From Pseudolysinimonas yzui (GTDB taxonomy: Bacteria; Actinomycetota; Actinomycetes; Actinomycetales; Microbacteriaceae): a DNA stretch of 64,000 nucleotides. Below the pieces are notes generated by a model. It worked only from the letters and a program-made list of their open reading frames with translations, searched no databases and was not told the DNA's origin. This document shows, piece by piece, positions 56,420 to 64,000 of the stretch. Position 1 is the first letter of the stretch. Every line of letters starts with the position of its first letter. Where the stretch lies: assembly GCF_014653215.1 (NCBI RefSeq), contig NZ_BNAI01000001.1:675383-739382 (forward strand). Direction: 5' to 3'. The translations under genes were made by a program, and so were the position numbers.

Positions 56420-58360
56420 ATGGCGGGCGTCGCGAGGGTTCTCGTCGATGCAGCCCTGCCGCAACTCGATCGGCTGCTCGACTACCGCATCCCGGATTCC
56501 CTTGAGGGAGTCGAGCCGGGGGTGCGGGTCAGCGTGCCACTGCGCAGCGCGAAACGGATGGCGACGGCCTTCGTCATCGAAGTGGCGGCGGATGCCGACT
56601 TCCCCGGCCCGCTGAGCGAGGTCGCGGCGGTCGTGTCGTCCATCCCGGTGCTGCGTCCCGAGGTGTGGCGGCTCGCCCGCGCCGTCGCCGACCGCGCCGC
56701 CGGTTCGGCGAACGACGTGCTGCGGCTCGCGGTGCCGCCGCGGCAGGTGCGCGTTGAGAAGGCGTGGCTCGCCCGCGGGCCCGTGGATCCGCCCGTCGTC
56801 GTCGCGCCGAGCCTCGACGGACACCCCGGGCTCGCCGAAGCGATCGACGCGGGGGAGCGGGTCGCCCTGCGGGTGCAACCCGGGGTGACCGAGGTGCAGG
56901 GCGTCGGAGTGTCCCGCTGGGCGCTCACGCTGGCCCAGGCGGCGGCCCACACCCTCGCGTCGGGGCGCACCGCCATCCTCGTCGCGCCCGACCATCGCGA
57001 TCAGGATCAGCTGGAGCGCGCACTCGCTGCCCTCGTGCCCGCGGAGTCGCTGCTGCGCTGGGATTCCCGGCAACCCAACGCCGACCGCTACCGGGCGCTG
57101 CTCGTCGCCGGTGACCGGGCCGCCGTCATCGTCGGTAATCGCTCCGCGGTCTATGCGCCGGCCGAAGACCTCGGCCTGCTCGCGGTCTGGAACGACGGCG
57201 ACCCGCTGCTCGGGGAACCGCTCGCACCCTACGTGCACGCCCGTGACGCGGCGCTCGTGCGGCACGAACAGCAGGGTGGCGCGCTGGTGCTCGCCGGCCA
57301 CACCCGCAGCACCGAGACGCAACGGCTCGTCGAGATCGGCTGGCTGCGCGAACTCGGCCCCGCGAAGCGCATCCGGATGCGGGTGATCCCCACCGCCGAC
57401 GGCCCGGGCGAGGAGGCGCTCATGGCGCAGGCCCGCATCCCGTCGGTCGCCTGGCGGGAGGCGCGCGCGGGTCTCGAGAAGGGCCCGGTGCTCGTCCAAG
57501 TCTCCCGCCCGGGCTACGCGCCGGGGCTGCGCTGCGCCGACTGCGGCGAGGCGGCCCGATGCAAACGGTGTACCGGCCCGCTGCGGCAACGTGCGGCGGG
57601 CGCCCCGCCCACCTGCACCTGGTGCGGCACCCCCGATCGAACCTGGGCCTGCCCGAACTGCCGGTCGCGCAAGCTCCGCACGTCCGGCGCCGGCAGCGCG
57701 CGCACCGCCGACGAACTCGGGCGCGCGTTCCCGGGCACCCGGGTGATCGTCTCCGACGGCGAGAGGCCGCTGCTCGACGTCGACGACCGGCCGGCCCTCG
57801 TCATCGCGACCCGCGGGGCCGAGCCGTTCGCCCCGCACGGCTACCGCGCCGTGCTGCTGCTCGACGGGGAGCGGATGCTGGCACGGGAAAGCCTGCGCGT
57901 CGCCGAAGACTGCCTGCGCTGGTGGTCGGACGCCGCGGCTCTCGCCGCCGACGACGCCGGGATCGTGCTCGTCGGCGTCGGGGGAGCGCTCGGGCACGCC
58001 CTCGCCGGGTGGAACCAGCCCGACTTCGCCCGCTCCGAGTACGCGGGTCGACGGGAACTGCGGTTCCCACCGGCGGTGCGGATGGCGACCGTGCAGGGTG
58101 CCCCCGACGCCGTCGAGGAGGCGCTCGCCCAGCTCCCGGCATCCGCAGAAGTGCTCGGCACGACGCTCACCGCGGGTCGCGCCCGCGCGATTCTGCGCTT
58201 CGACTACCGCGACGGCGCCGAGATCGCGGAATCGGTGCACGCCGAGGTCATCCGGCAGGCAACGCGGCGCCGTAAGCCGATTCCCGGCACGCCGCCGCGC
58301 GGTCGTCAGCCGCTGCCGCTGCGCGCGCGATTCGACGATCCCGAGCCGTTCGAGGAGTAG
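56420..58360 (+). CDS. priA: Primosomal protein PriA, degenerate actinobacterial form
   Basis: A 646-residue protein of replication restart. The N-terminal DNA-binding domain (VLVDAALPQLDRLLDYRIPD) and the two zinc-binding clusters (RCADC, CKRC, CTWC, CPNC) are intact. The helicase core is not: the Walker A site is missing and the DEEH motif reads WNDGDPLL. This is the known actinobacterial state, in which PriA cannot be an ATP-driven helicase. It probably acts as a structural loading factor. It starts 6 bases after metK. Confidence 0.93.
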   Translation: MAGVARVLVDAALPQLDRLLDYRIPDSLEGVEPGVRVSVPLRSAKRMATAFVIEVAADADFPGPLSEVAAVVSSIPVLRPEVWRLARAVADRAAGSANDVLRLAVPPRQVRVEKAWLARGPVDPPVVVAPSLDGHPGLAEAIDAGERVALRVQPGVTEVQGVGVSRWALTLAQAAAHTLASGRTAILVAPDHRDQDQLERALAALVPAESLLRWDSRQPNADRYRALLVAGDRAAVIVGNRSAVYAPAEDLGLLAVWNDGDPLLGEPLAPYVHARDAALVRHEQQGGALVLAGHTRSTETQRLVEIGWLRELGPAKRIRMRVIPTADGPGEEALMAQARIPSVAWREARAGLEKGPVLVQVSRPGYAPGLRCADCGEAARCKRCTGPLRQRAAGAPPTCTWCGTPDRTWACPNCRSRKLRTSGAGSARTADELGRAFPGTRVIVSDGERPLLDVDDRPALVIATRGAEPFAPHGYRAVLLLDGERMLARESLRVAEDCLRWWSDAAALAADDAGIVLVGVGGALGHALAGWNQPDFARSEYAGRRELRFPPAVRMATVQGAPDAVEEALAQLPASAEVLGTTLTAGRARAILRFDYRDGAEIAESVHAEVIRQATRRRKPIPGTPPRGRQPLPLRARFDDPEPFEE

Positions 58361-58400
58361 GGCGTCCGGGCCGAGGCGTGCGGCACGGCAGAATCGAAGG

Positions 58401-59309
58401 ATGGCTCTCAGGATCGTCTTCGCGGGAAGCCCCGCCGCCGCGGTCCCCAGTCTCCGGGCCCTCGCGGCGACCGATCACGAGATCGTGGCTGTCGTCACCC
58501 GCGAGGATTCACCCCTCGGCAGGAAGCGCGTGCTGACTCCGACCCCGGTCGCCGACGTTGCGACGCAGCTCGGCATCCCGGTGCTCAAGGCGAACCGGAT
58601 CGCGCCCCTGGAAGCCCGCATCGCGGCACTGAGGCCCGATCTCGGGGTGATCGTCGCGTACGGCGGGCTCATCCGCGAGCCGTTGCTGTCGACACCCCGG
58701 CTGGGCTGGATCAACCTGCACTTCTCGCTGCTTCCGCGCTGGCGCGGCGCCGCGCCGGTGCAGCGGGCGCTCATCGCCGGTGACCCGGTGACGGGTGCGG
58801 CGGTCTTCCAGCTGGTCGCCGAACTCGACGCCGGCCCGGTGTTCGCGACGCTCGACTACGCGATCGGACGCAACCAGACCGCGGGGCATCTGCTCGACGT
58901 GCTCGCCGCACGCGGGGCCGACTTGCTGGTCTCGGTCGTCGACGACCTCGACGCCGGAACGGCACGCGCGGTTCCGCAGAGGGGCGAGGTGACCCTCGCC
59001 CCGAAGCTCGAACTGGATGACGGCCGCCTCGATTGGTCGCGTCCAGCAGCAGAACTGGATGCCCGCATCCGCGGCACCACGCCCGAGCCGGGGGCGTTCG
59101 CACTGCTCGACGGCGACACCGAGCGGCTCAAGGTGCTCGACGCCGCGATAGCGCACGACGACGCCCCGCTCGCACCCGGGGAGTTCGATCTGCGCGCCGG
59201 CCGGCTGCTCGTCGGCACCGGGACCGACCCGCTGCACCTCGTGACCGTGCAGCCCGCAGGAAAGCGCCCGATGGCCGCCGCCGACTGGTGGCGGGGACGC
59301 ACCCGGTGA
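58401..59309 (+). CDS. fmt: Methionyl-tRNA formyltransferase
   Basis: A 302-residue enzyme that formylates initiator Met-tRNA. Landmarks are RIVFAGSPAAAVPSL, the substrate loop GRKRVLTPTPV, and the catalytic block INLHFSLLPRWRGAAPVQRAL. The C-terminal OB-like domain is complete. The ATG at 58401 has GAAGG upstream. Longer in-frame reading lies inside priA. The 4-base GTGA overlap with rsmB couples the two genes. Confidence 0.95.
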   Translation: MALRIVFAGSPAAAVPSLRALAATDHEIVAVVTREDSPLGRKRVLTPTPVADVATQLGIPVLKANRIAPLEARIAALRPDLGVIVAYGGLIREPLLSTPRLGWINLHFSLLPRWRGAAPVQRALIAGDPVTGAAVFQLVAELDAGPVFATLDYAIGRNQTAGHLLDVLAARGADLLVSVVDDLDAGTARAVPQRGEVTLAPKLELDDGRLDWSRPAAELDARIRGTTPEPGAFALLDGDTERLKVLDAAIAHDDAPLAPGEFDLRAGRLLVGTGTDPLHLVTVQPAGKRPMAAADWWRGRTR

Positions 59310-60679
59310 ACGTCAAGCACGGAGCCGGCACCACGGGGCGCGCCGCCCCCGCCCGCAAGGTCGCCGCGGAGGTGCTCGCGGCGGTGCGCGACGACGACGC
59401 CTACGCCAACCTGCTGCTGCCCGGCCGCATCGCCCAGGCGAAGCTGAGCCCCGGAGACGCCGCCCTCGCCACCGAACTCACCTACGGCACCCTGCGGATG
59501 CAGGGGCGGTACGACCGCATCATCCGGCTCGCCGCGAACCGCGAGACGGATGCGATCGACCCGGTCGTGCTGGATGTGCTGCGCCTCGGCGTGCACCAGT
59601 TGCTCGCGACGCGCATCCCGCCGCATGCCGCGGTCGGCGACACCGTCGCTCTCGCCCCCCGGAGGGCGACCGGGTTCGTCAACGGGGTACTGCGCACCGT
59701 GTCGCGGTCGACGCCAGAGGAATGGGATGCCCGCCTCACCGAGGGTCTCACCGGCGATGCGCGGCTCGCGGCCGAGTACTCGCATCCGGAGTGGGTCGTC
59801 GATGCGCTGCGTCGAGGGCTCGAGGCCGACGGGCGCGGTTCCGAACTGGAAGAGCTGCTCGCCGCCGACAATGTCGCGCCGGCGGTCGCGCTCGTGGCGC
59901 TTCCCGGTCTGGTCGAGGTTGCTGCCGTCGGCGAGCCGGGGGTCATCGCCCCGACGGCGGTTCGGGCGCTGGGTGGGGATCCGGCCGCCGTGCCCGCCGT
60001 CGCGGCGGGTCTCGCCCGGGTGCAAGACGAAGGATCCCAGCTCGCGGCGATCGCCCTCAGCCGGGCCCGCGAGATCGTGCCGGGGGAGCGCTGGCTCGAC
60101 ATGTGCGCCGGTCCCGGAGGCAAGGCCGCGCTGCTCGCCGCCGAAGCCCGCATCGGCGGTGCGGAACTGATCGCCAACGAGCTGGTGCCCGCGCGGGCGG
60201 GGCTGGTGCGTCGCGCCCTCGCGGTCTTCGATCCGGCCCCCCGCGTCGTCGAAGGCGACGCCACACGCTTCGCGACGAGCGAGGCGGGCGGATTCGACCG
60301 CATCCTGCTCGACGCCCCCTGTACTGGACTCGGCGCCCTGCGTCGCCGCCCCGAAGCCCGCTGGCGCAAACAGCCGTCCGACATCCCCGGTCTCGTCGCC
60401 CTCCAGGCCCGACTTCTGGATGCCGCAGTCGCCGCGCTCGCGCCGGGCGGCCTGCTCGCCTATGTGACCTGCTCGCCGCATCCCGACGAGACCCGCGCCG
60501 CTGTCGCCGGCGTGCTCGACCGGCATCCGGAGCTCACCGCCGTCGACACCCGCGAGGTCGTCGCCCGCATCGCGACGAGCGACCTCGGGCCCGGCGTCGG
60601 ACCGGCCGTGCAGCTGTGGCCGCACCGCCACGGCACCGACGCGATGTTCATCCAGTTGCTCTCTAAGGTGGACGCGTGA
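59306..60679 (+). CDS. rsmB: 16S rRNA (cytosine-5) methyltransferase RsmB/Fmu
   Basis: A 457-residue SAM-dependent methyltransferase. An N-terminal NusB-like helical domain (ARKVAAEVLAAV, LRLGVHQLLATRIP) precedes the catalytic domain. The SAM loop is LDMCAGPGGKAALLA. The two cysteines of the m5C mechanism lie in DAPCTGLGALRRRPEARW and YVTCSPHPDET. It modifies 16S rRNA. GTGA overlap with fmt and a 4-base overlap with rpe (GTGA) place it inside the operon. Confidence 0.94.
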   Translation: MNVKHGAGTTGRAAPARKVAAEVLAAVRDDDAYANLLLPGRIAQAKLSPGDAALATELTYGTLRMQGRYDRIIRLAANRETDAIDPVVLDVLRLGVHQLLATRIPPHAAVGDTVALAPRRATGFVNGVLRTVSRSTPEEWDARLTEGLTGDARLAAEYSHPEWVVDALRRGLEADGRGSELEELLAADNVAPAVALVALPGLVEVAAVGEPGVIAPTAVRALGGDPAAVPAVAAGLARVQDEGSQLAAIALSRAREIVPGERWLDMCAGPGGKAALLAAEARIGGAELIANELVPARAGLVRRALAVFDPAPRVVEGDATRFATSEAGGFDRILLDAPCTGLGALRRRPEARWRKQPSDIPGLVALQARLLDAAVAALAPGGLLAYVTCSPHPDETRAAVAGVLDRHPELTAVDTREVVARIATSDLGPGVGPAVQLWPHRHGTDAMFIQLLSKVDA

Positions 60680-61338
60680 CCGTACGGATCGAGCCCAGCA
60701 TCCTGTCGGCGGATTTCGTGAATCTCGAAGCCGAAGTGGCGCGCATCGCGACCGCGGATGCCGTTCACGTCGACGTCATGGACAACCACTTCGTGCCGAA
60801 CCTCACCTTCGGCCCGCAGATGGTGGGCCGGCTGCAGACGGTCGCCCCGATTCCGCTCGACGTGCACCTGATGATCTCGGATGTCGACCGCTGGGCGCCC
60901 GGGTACGCCGAGCTCGGCGCCTTCTCGGTGACGTTCCACGCCGAGGCGACCGACGAGCCCGTCGCCCTCGCGCGTCGGCTGCGGTGGATCGGCGCGCGTG
61001 CGGGGATCGCGGTCAAACCGGGCACCTCGCTCGACCCCTACCTGGAGCTGCTGCCCGAGTTCGATCAGATCCTGGTGATGACCGTCGAGCCGGGCTTCGG
61101 CGGTCAGAGCTTCATGGCCGACATGATGCCGAAGGTCGCCGCGGCGCGTGCCGCGATCGACGCGGCGGGTGTCGACGTGTGGCTGCAGGTCGACGGGGGG
61201 ATCGCGCTGGACACGATCGGACAGGCTGCAGAGGCGGGTGCCGACACGTTCGTCGCGGGATCCGCTGTGTACGGCGCAGCCGATGTCGAGGCGGCGATCA
61301 CTGAACTCCGCGCTTCGGCAGAGCGCCACGCGCACTGA
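60676..61338 (+). CDS. rpe: Ribulose-phosphate 3-epimerase
   Basis: A 220-residue TIM-barrel enzyme of the pentose phosphate pathway. It interconverts ribulose 5-phosphate and xylulose 5-phosphate. Signatures are EPSILSADFVNLE, HVDVMDNHFVPNLTFGP, DVHLMISDVDRW, MTVEPGFGGQSFM and VDGGIALDTI, with the metal-binding His and Asp residues. It is the last gene of the long pyr-to-rpe array; 116 bases separate it from an accessory gene. Confidence 0.96.
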   Translation: MTVRIEPSILSADFVNLEAEVARIATADAVHVDVMDNHFVPNLTFGPQMVGRLQTVAPIPLDVHLMISDVDRWAPGYAELGAFSVTFHAEATDEPVALARRLRWIGARAGIAVKPGTSLDPYLELLPEFDQILVMTVEPGFGGQSFMADMMPKVAAARAAIDAAGVDVWLQVDGGIALDTIGQAAEAGADTFVAGSAVYGAADVEAAITELRASAERHAH

Positions 61339-61417
61339 CGCTCGGGCCGGTTCTCGGCAACCACGGCCGCGGCGTCCAGCGCAAGTTGTCCTGGGAAGCG
61401 AAGTAGAGAGACGCGCT

Positions 61418-61427
61418 GGGCGCGCCC
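61418..61427. repeat. 10-bp perfect palindrome before the recombinase-Abi_C gene
   Basis: GGGCGCGCCC lies just upstream of the candidate -10 (61433). It could be a regulator site for the accessory gene, or chance in GC-rich sequence. Confidence 0.3.
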
Positions 61428-61432
61428 GTCAC

Positions 61433-61438
61433 TAGGCT
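61433..61438 (+). promoter_or_regulatory. Candidate -10 (TAGGCT) of the recombinase-Abi_C gene
   Basis: TAGGCT is 16 bases before the ATG at 61455, with GGAGG (61445-61449) between. The gene has its own expression signals and is not simply read through from rpe. Confidence 0.4.
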
Positions 61439-61454
61439 TCCGGCGGAGGCGTCA

Positions 61455-62642
61455 ATGGAAGACATGGATCCAAGCAGTTGGGCCTCGACGATGGCGCGCT
61501 ACCAAGACTGGCTGATCGCTTCCGGTAAGAAGGCACGCACGGTTGAGCTTCGACTGTTCCACGTCGGCAGGTTCTCTCGCGCAACTGTCCATGGCCCCAA
61601 CAAGATCCGCGCCCAACACGTCCTCGGATACTTGGGTGCGAAGGACTGGGGACCGAATACCCGGCTAGTGGTGGTGGGGAGTCTCCGCGACTTCTTCAAG
61701 TGGGCTGTGACCTTCGGTGTGACGGATGAAGACCCGACCGCTTCCATTCCTAGGATCCCAGTCCCCGTCAGCGTCCCGGATCCACCGTCACGCAAGACGA
61801 TCCGGGCAGTGCTCGACAGCGCTGAACCCCGCGAGCGACTGATGATCCGACTTGCGACCGACGTCGGGATGAAGGCTGGCGAAATCGCTCGGGCTCACGT
61901 TCGCGACCTTCGCGTTAACGATGACGGTGACTATGTAATCAAGGCACAGGGCACCCGCAAGGCACCGTGGCTGGAGGTCCCGCCCACGCTGGCCGACGAG
62001 ATCCTGACGCACAAGGGCTATCTGTTCCCTGGCCGAATCGACGGCCACAACTCGGCCGCATACGTCTCTCGGCTTCTTTCGCAGACCTTCGGAGACAGGT
62101 TCACCGCTGAAGACTTGAGACACGCGAGTGGAAAAGCAGGAAAGTCGGTCGCGCCGGGCTTTCACGCGCCCAGCACCGTCTCGCTCGTGGAAGATGCCGA
62201 CCTCGGCGACAATCGGGCGATACAGCAACAACTCCGCCGGATCGCTCGTGACATGGAAGGCGACCCTTCAGCAGCGCTGTCCGAAGCAAAGAACTTGTTG
62301 GAAAGCCTCTTCAAGCAGATACTCACCGAACGAGGAGTTGCGCACTCGAGGGAGCATTTCGAGGCACTCTATCGCATGGTGTCCGACGCGCTCGGGCTAA
62401 CAAGGGGTGTGCGAGAGGATCGAATCCTCAATGGGCTAGCGGAGGTGATTCAAGGGATGACGCAGACTCGCAACGCGCTCGGAGCAGGCCACGGTCAAGT
62501 GGATGTGAGCCCAGCTGAGCCCCGACACGCACGCTTGATGTTCAACACCGCAGTTGCGATCGCGGAGTTCTTGACCGAGACGTGGCGGGACGTTCGCGAG
62601 TCTGATGCGGAGCCGCAGCACGCTCCCTCCGATCGCGGCTAG
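61455..62642 (+). CDS. Tyrosine-recombinase-like / abortive-infection (Abi_C) fusion protein
   Basis: A 395-residue protein of two unlike parts. Residues about 10-95 form a SAM-like core-binding domain of tyrosine recombinases (YQDWLIASGKKARTVELRL, LRDFFKWA). Residues 110-225 resemble the recombinase catalytic domain but key residues are changed. The first catalytic Arg (G-L-R in XerD) is Lys140, and the HxLRH motif is EDLRH (219-223). The Tyr-bearing C terminus is absent. From about 255 to 378 an Abi_C-type domain follows: DPSAALSEAKNLLESLFKQIL, GLAEVIQGMTQTRNALGAGHG, and HARLMFNTAVAIAEFLTETW. Codon use has lower GC than its neighbours. A DNA-binding defence protein is a reasonable inference. 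Confidence 0.75.
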   Translation: MEDMDPSSWASTMARYQDWLIASGKKARTVELRLFHVGRFSRATVHGPNKIRAQHVLGYLGAKDWGPNTRLVVVGSLRDFFKWAVTFGVTDEDPTASIPRIPVPVSVPDPPSRKTIRAVLDSAEPRERLMIRLATDVGMKAGEIARAHVRDLRVNDDGDYVIKAQGTRKAPWLEVPPTLADEILTHKGYLFPGRIDGHNSAAYVSRLLSQTFGDRFTAEDLRHASGKAGKSVAPGFHAPSTVSLVEDADLGDNRAIQQQLRRIARDMEGDPSAALSEAKNLLESLFKQILTERGVAHSREHFEALYRMVSDALGLTRGVREDRILNGLAEVIQGMTQTRNALGAGHGQVDVSPAEPRHARLMFNTAVAIAEFLTETWRDVRESDAEPQHAPSDRG

Positions 62643-62645
62643 CGT
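62640..62645 (+). promoter_or_regulatory. Candidate -10 (TAGCGT) of the FKBP gene
   Basis: TAGCGT overlaps the stop codon of the preceding accessory gene and lies 37 bases before the FKBP start. A TGAGGA ribosome-binding site is in between. Confidence 0.35.
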
Positions 62646-62682
62646 GGACTTGCCAGCACTTACAGAGAACTGAGGACCGCTA

Positions 62683-63051
62683 GTGGCAGACAAGACCAAG
62701 CCGGAGATCGACTTCATCGAAGGCCCCGCCCCGACCGAACTCGTGAGCACCGACATCGAGGTGGGTGACGGCGCGGAGGCGACTCCCGGTGCCCGGGTCA
62801 CCGTGCACTACGTGGGCGTCGACTTCGAGACCGGCGAAGAGTTCGACTCCTCGTGGAACCGCGGCGAGTCGATCGAGTTCCCGCTCAACGGGCTCGTGCG
62901 CGGCTGGCAGGAAGGCATCCCCGGCATGAAGGTCGGCGGTCGTCGCCAGCTCGTCTGCCCGCCCGCGTGGGCGTACGGTCCGGCCGGCGGCGGACACCGT
63001 CTCTCGGGTCGCACCCTGGTCTTCGTGATCGACCTGCTCGGCGTCGCCTGA
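62683..63051 (+). CDS. FKBP-type peptidyl-prolyl cis-trans isomerase
   Basis: A 122-residue single-domain FKBP. It shows VTVHYVGVDFETGEEFDSSW, FPLNGLVRGWQEGIPGMKVGGRR (in parts: LVRGWQEGIPGMKVGG) and the end LVFVIDLLGVA. Pocket residues Tyr, Asp, Phe, Trp and Ile of FKBP are recognisable. There is no signal peptide, so it is a cytosolic folding catalyst. The GTG start is preceded by TGAGGA. Confidence 0.93.
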   Translation: MADKTKPEIDFIEGPAPTELVSTDIEVGDGAEATPGARVTVHYVGVDFETGEEFDSSWNRGESIEFPLNGLVRGWQEGIPGMKVGGRRQLVCPPAWAYGPAGGGHRLSGRTLVFVIDLLGVA

Positions 63052-63060
63052 CCCGAGGGC

Positions 63061-64000
63061 CTAAGCCCAGGGCAGCGGCAGCACTTCGGCGTCGCCGACC
63101 GGGGGAACCACGAGTACCCCGGTCGCGGCGGCGAGGCCGCGCATCATCGCGGCACCGGTCCACTCGACTTCATCGAGCCCCGCACGGACGGGCACGAGGC
63201 GGGTGGCTTCGGGATGCCGCTTCACCGACGCGGGGACCGGCACCTTCACGAGGGGTGCGACCGCGCGACCGGTGAATCCGGCGATCAGCACATCGCCGAG
63301 CGACAACAGCCCGAGCATCGCGGCGAGCGGGTTGCCGGCGAGCCCGAGTACGAGTGGGCCGTTCGGGATGCGGGCGAGCAGCGTCGGGCCGCCCGGTCGG
63401 GAGGCGAGCCCGGGTACGAGGTAGTCGGCGCCGAGGTCGTCGAGCGCGCGCCGGACGTGGTCGGCGTGCGAACCGCCGGTGCCGCCGGTCGTGACGACGA
63501 GGTCGGTGCCCGCGTCGCGCAGCGCCTGGACGGTCGCCTCACGGTCGTCGCCGATCCGCAGGCTGCGGGCGGGTGACGCGCCGAGCATCCGCAGGATGGT
63601 GGGAATCGTCGCGCCGAAACTGTCGCGCACCTGCCCCGCGGCGGGGATTCCCGCGAGCACGACCTCGTCGCCCGTGAACACCGTCGTCACGGTGGGTTGC
63701 CGCGCCACCTCGAGCCGGTCGGCGGTGGCGGCCGCCGCGAGGGCGAGGTGCGCGGGGGAGAGGCGGGTTCCGGCGCTGACCAGCACCTCGCCGGATCGGG
63801 CTTCCTCTGCGGGGGGACGGATGTGGTCGCGGGACTCGGGTCGGTCGAGCACGAGCCGGTCGCCGTCGACGTGCCCGTTCTCGCTGCGCACCACGGCATC
63901 CGCTCCCGCCGGAAGCAGCCCCCCCGTAACGATCGGGGTCGCCTCACCGTGACGCAGGGGGCCGCCGTCGCGCAGCTGCCAGTCGCCGGGACCGGCCACC
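63061..64000 (-). CDS. moeA: Molybdopterin molybdenumtransferase MoeA, 3' part
   Basis: The visible 313 residues are the C-terminal three quarters of MoeA, which inserts molybdate into adenylated molybdopterin. They include TPIVTGGLLPAGADAVV, VFTGDEVV, the MPT-binding VTTGGTGGSHADHV, and GPLVLGLAGNPLAAMLG. The 5' end lies beyond base 64000 on the minus strand. The stop is 9 bases from the convergent FKBP stop. The active-site region contains GGTGGSHADHV where most MoeA have GGVSVGDYDF, so it may be a diverged paralogue. Confidence 0.85.
   Translation of the reverse strand, partial: VAGPGDWQLRDGGPLRHGEATPIVTGGLLPAGADAVVRSENGHVDGDRLVLDRPESRDHIRPPAEEARSGEVLVSAGTRLSPAHLALAAAATADRLEVARQPTVTTVFTGDEVVLAGIPAAGQVRDSFGATIPTILRMLGASPARSLRIGDDREATVQALRDAGTDLVVTTGGTGGSHADHVRRALDDLGADYLVPGLASRPGGPTLLARIPNGPLVLGLAGNPLAAMLGLLSLGDVLIAGFTGRAVAPLVKVPVPASVKRHPEATRLVPVRAGLDEVEWTGAAMMRGLAAATGVLVVPPVGDAEVLPLPWA

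Noticed and set aside
61339-62682. Prophage or integrative element around the recombinase-like gene
   Set aside because: Only one gene is present, its catalytic residues are altered, and no flanking direct repeats, tRNA or phage genes were seen.

Overview
The window is a high-GC chromosomal segment from an actinobacterium. Gene order and protein sequences fit the family Microbacteriaceae; the genus cannot be fixed from this sequence. Supporting context: alaS-ruvX-mltG-aroE-aroC-aroK-aroB-aroQ-efp-nusB and pyrR-pyrB-pyrC-carA-carB-pyrF-gmk-rpoZ-coaBC-metK-priA-fmt-rsmB-rpe are classical actinobacterial arrays. PriA is the degenerate actinobacterial form, and an actinobacterial integration-host-factor domain (mIHF) is fused to guanylate kinase. 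No rRNA, CRISPR, transposon or complete prophage was seen.

Layout. 1-2443: 3' part of an ammonium transporter gene, a diverged Amt-like paralogue that has lost both pore histidines, and a DUF2071 protein. 2433-11315: stress region with a beta-CASP metallo-beta-lactamase protein, a NERD nuclease-like protein, Hsp20, a tandem universal stress protein, four tRNA genes, two accessory unknowns, a heavy-metal P-type ATPase and a zinc alcohol dehydrogenase. Four DosR/DevR-like boxes (2433, 4495, 9732, 10255) precede the lactamase, Hsp20, ATPase and dehydrogenase genes, which suggests a dormancy or hypoxia regulon. 11337-17427: thrS with an Ap4A-phosphorylase-like HIT gene, pdxST and small membrane proteins. 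17502-26192: yebC, ruvCAB with a LexA box, yajC-secD-secF and rel. 26182-31572: an AbiEi-like orphan, a DUF349 protein, a cyclophilin, rarA, rpsD. 31643-41274: alaS through the aro genes to efp and nusB. 41355-44188: an inserted sulfonate/nitrate-type ABC transporter. 44207-61338: a long, tightly coupled pyrimidine and core-metabolism operon with a PyrR-binding leader. 61455-62642: a lone accessory gene joining an inactive-looking tyrosine-recombinase region to an abortive-infection C-terminal domain. 62683-64000: an FKBP gene and the 3' part of moeA.

How the genes work together. Most of the window is core metabolism arranged in translationally coupled operons (ATGA, GTGA and TAATG overlaps). 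Twelve genes have a TANNNT -10 hexamer ending 6-8 bases before the start codon and no Shine-Dalgarno, so leaderless transcription appears common here. Most worth a second look: the recombinase-Abi_C fusion, the DosR-like regulon, the Amt-like protein without pore histidines, the mIHF-Gmk fusion, the probable CUG start of metK, and a palindromic repeat that supplies the pdxT start codon.
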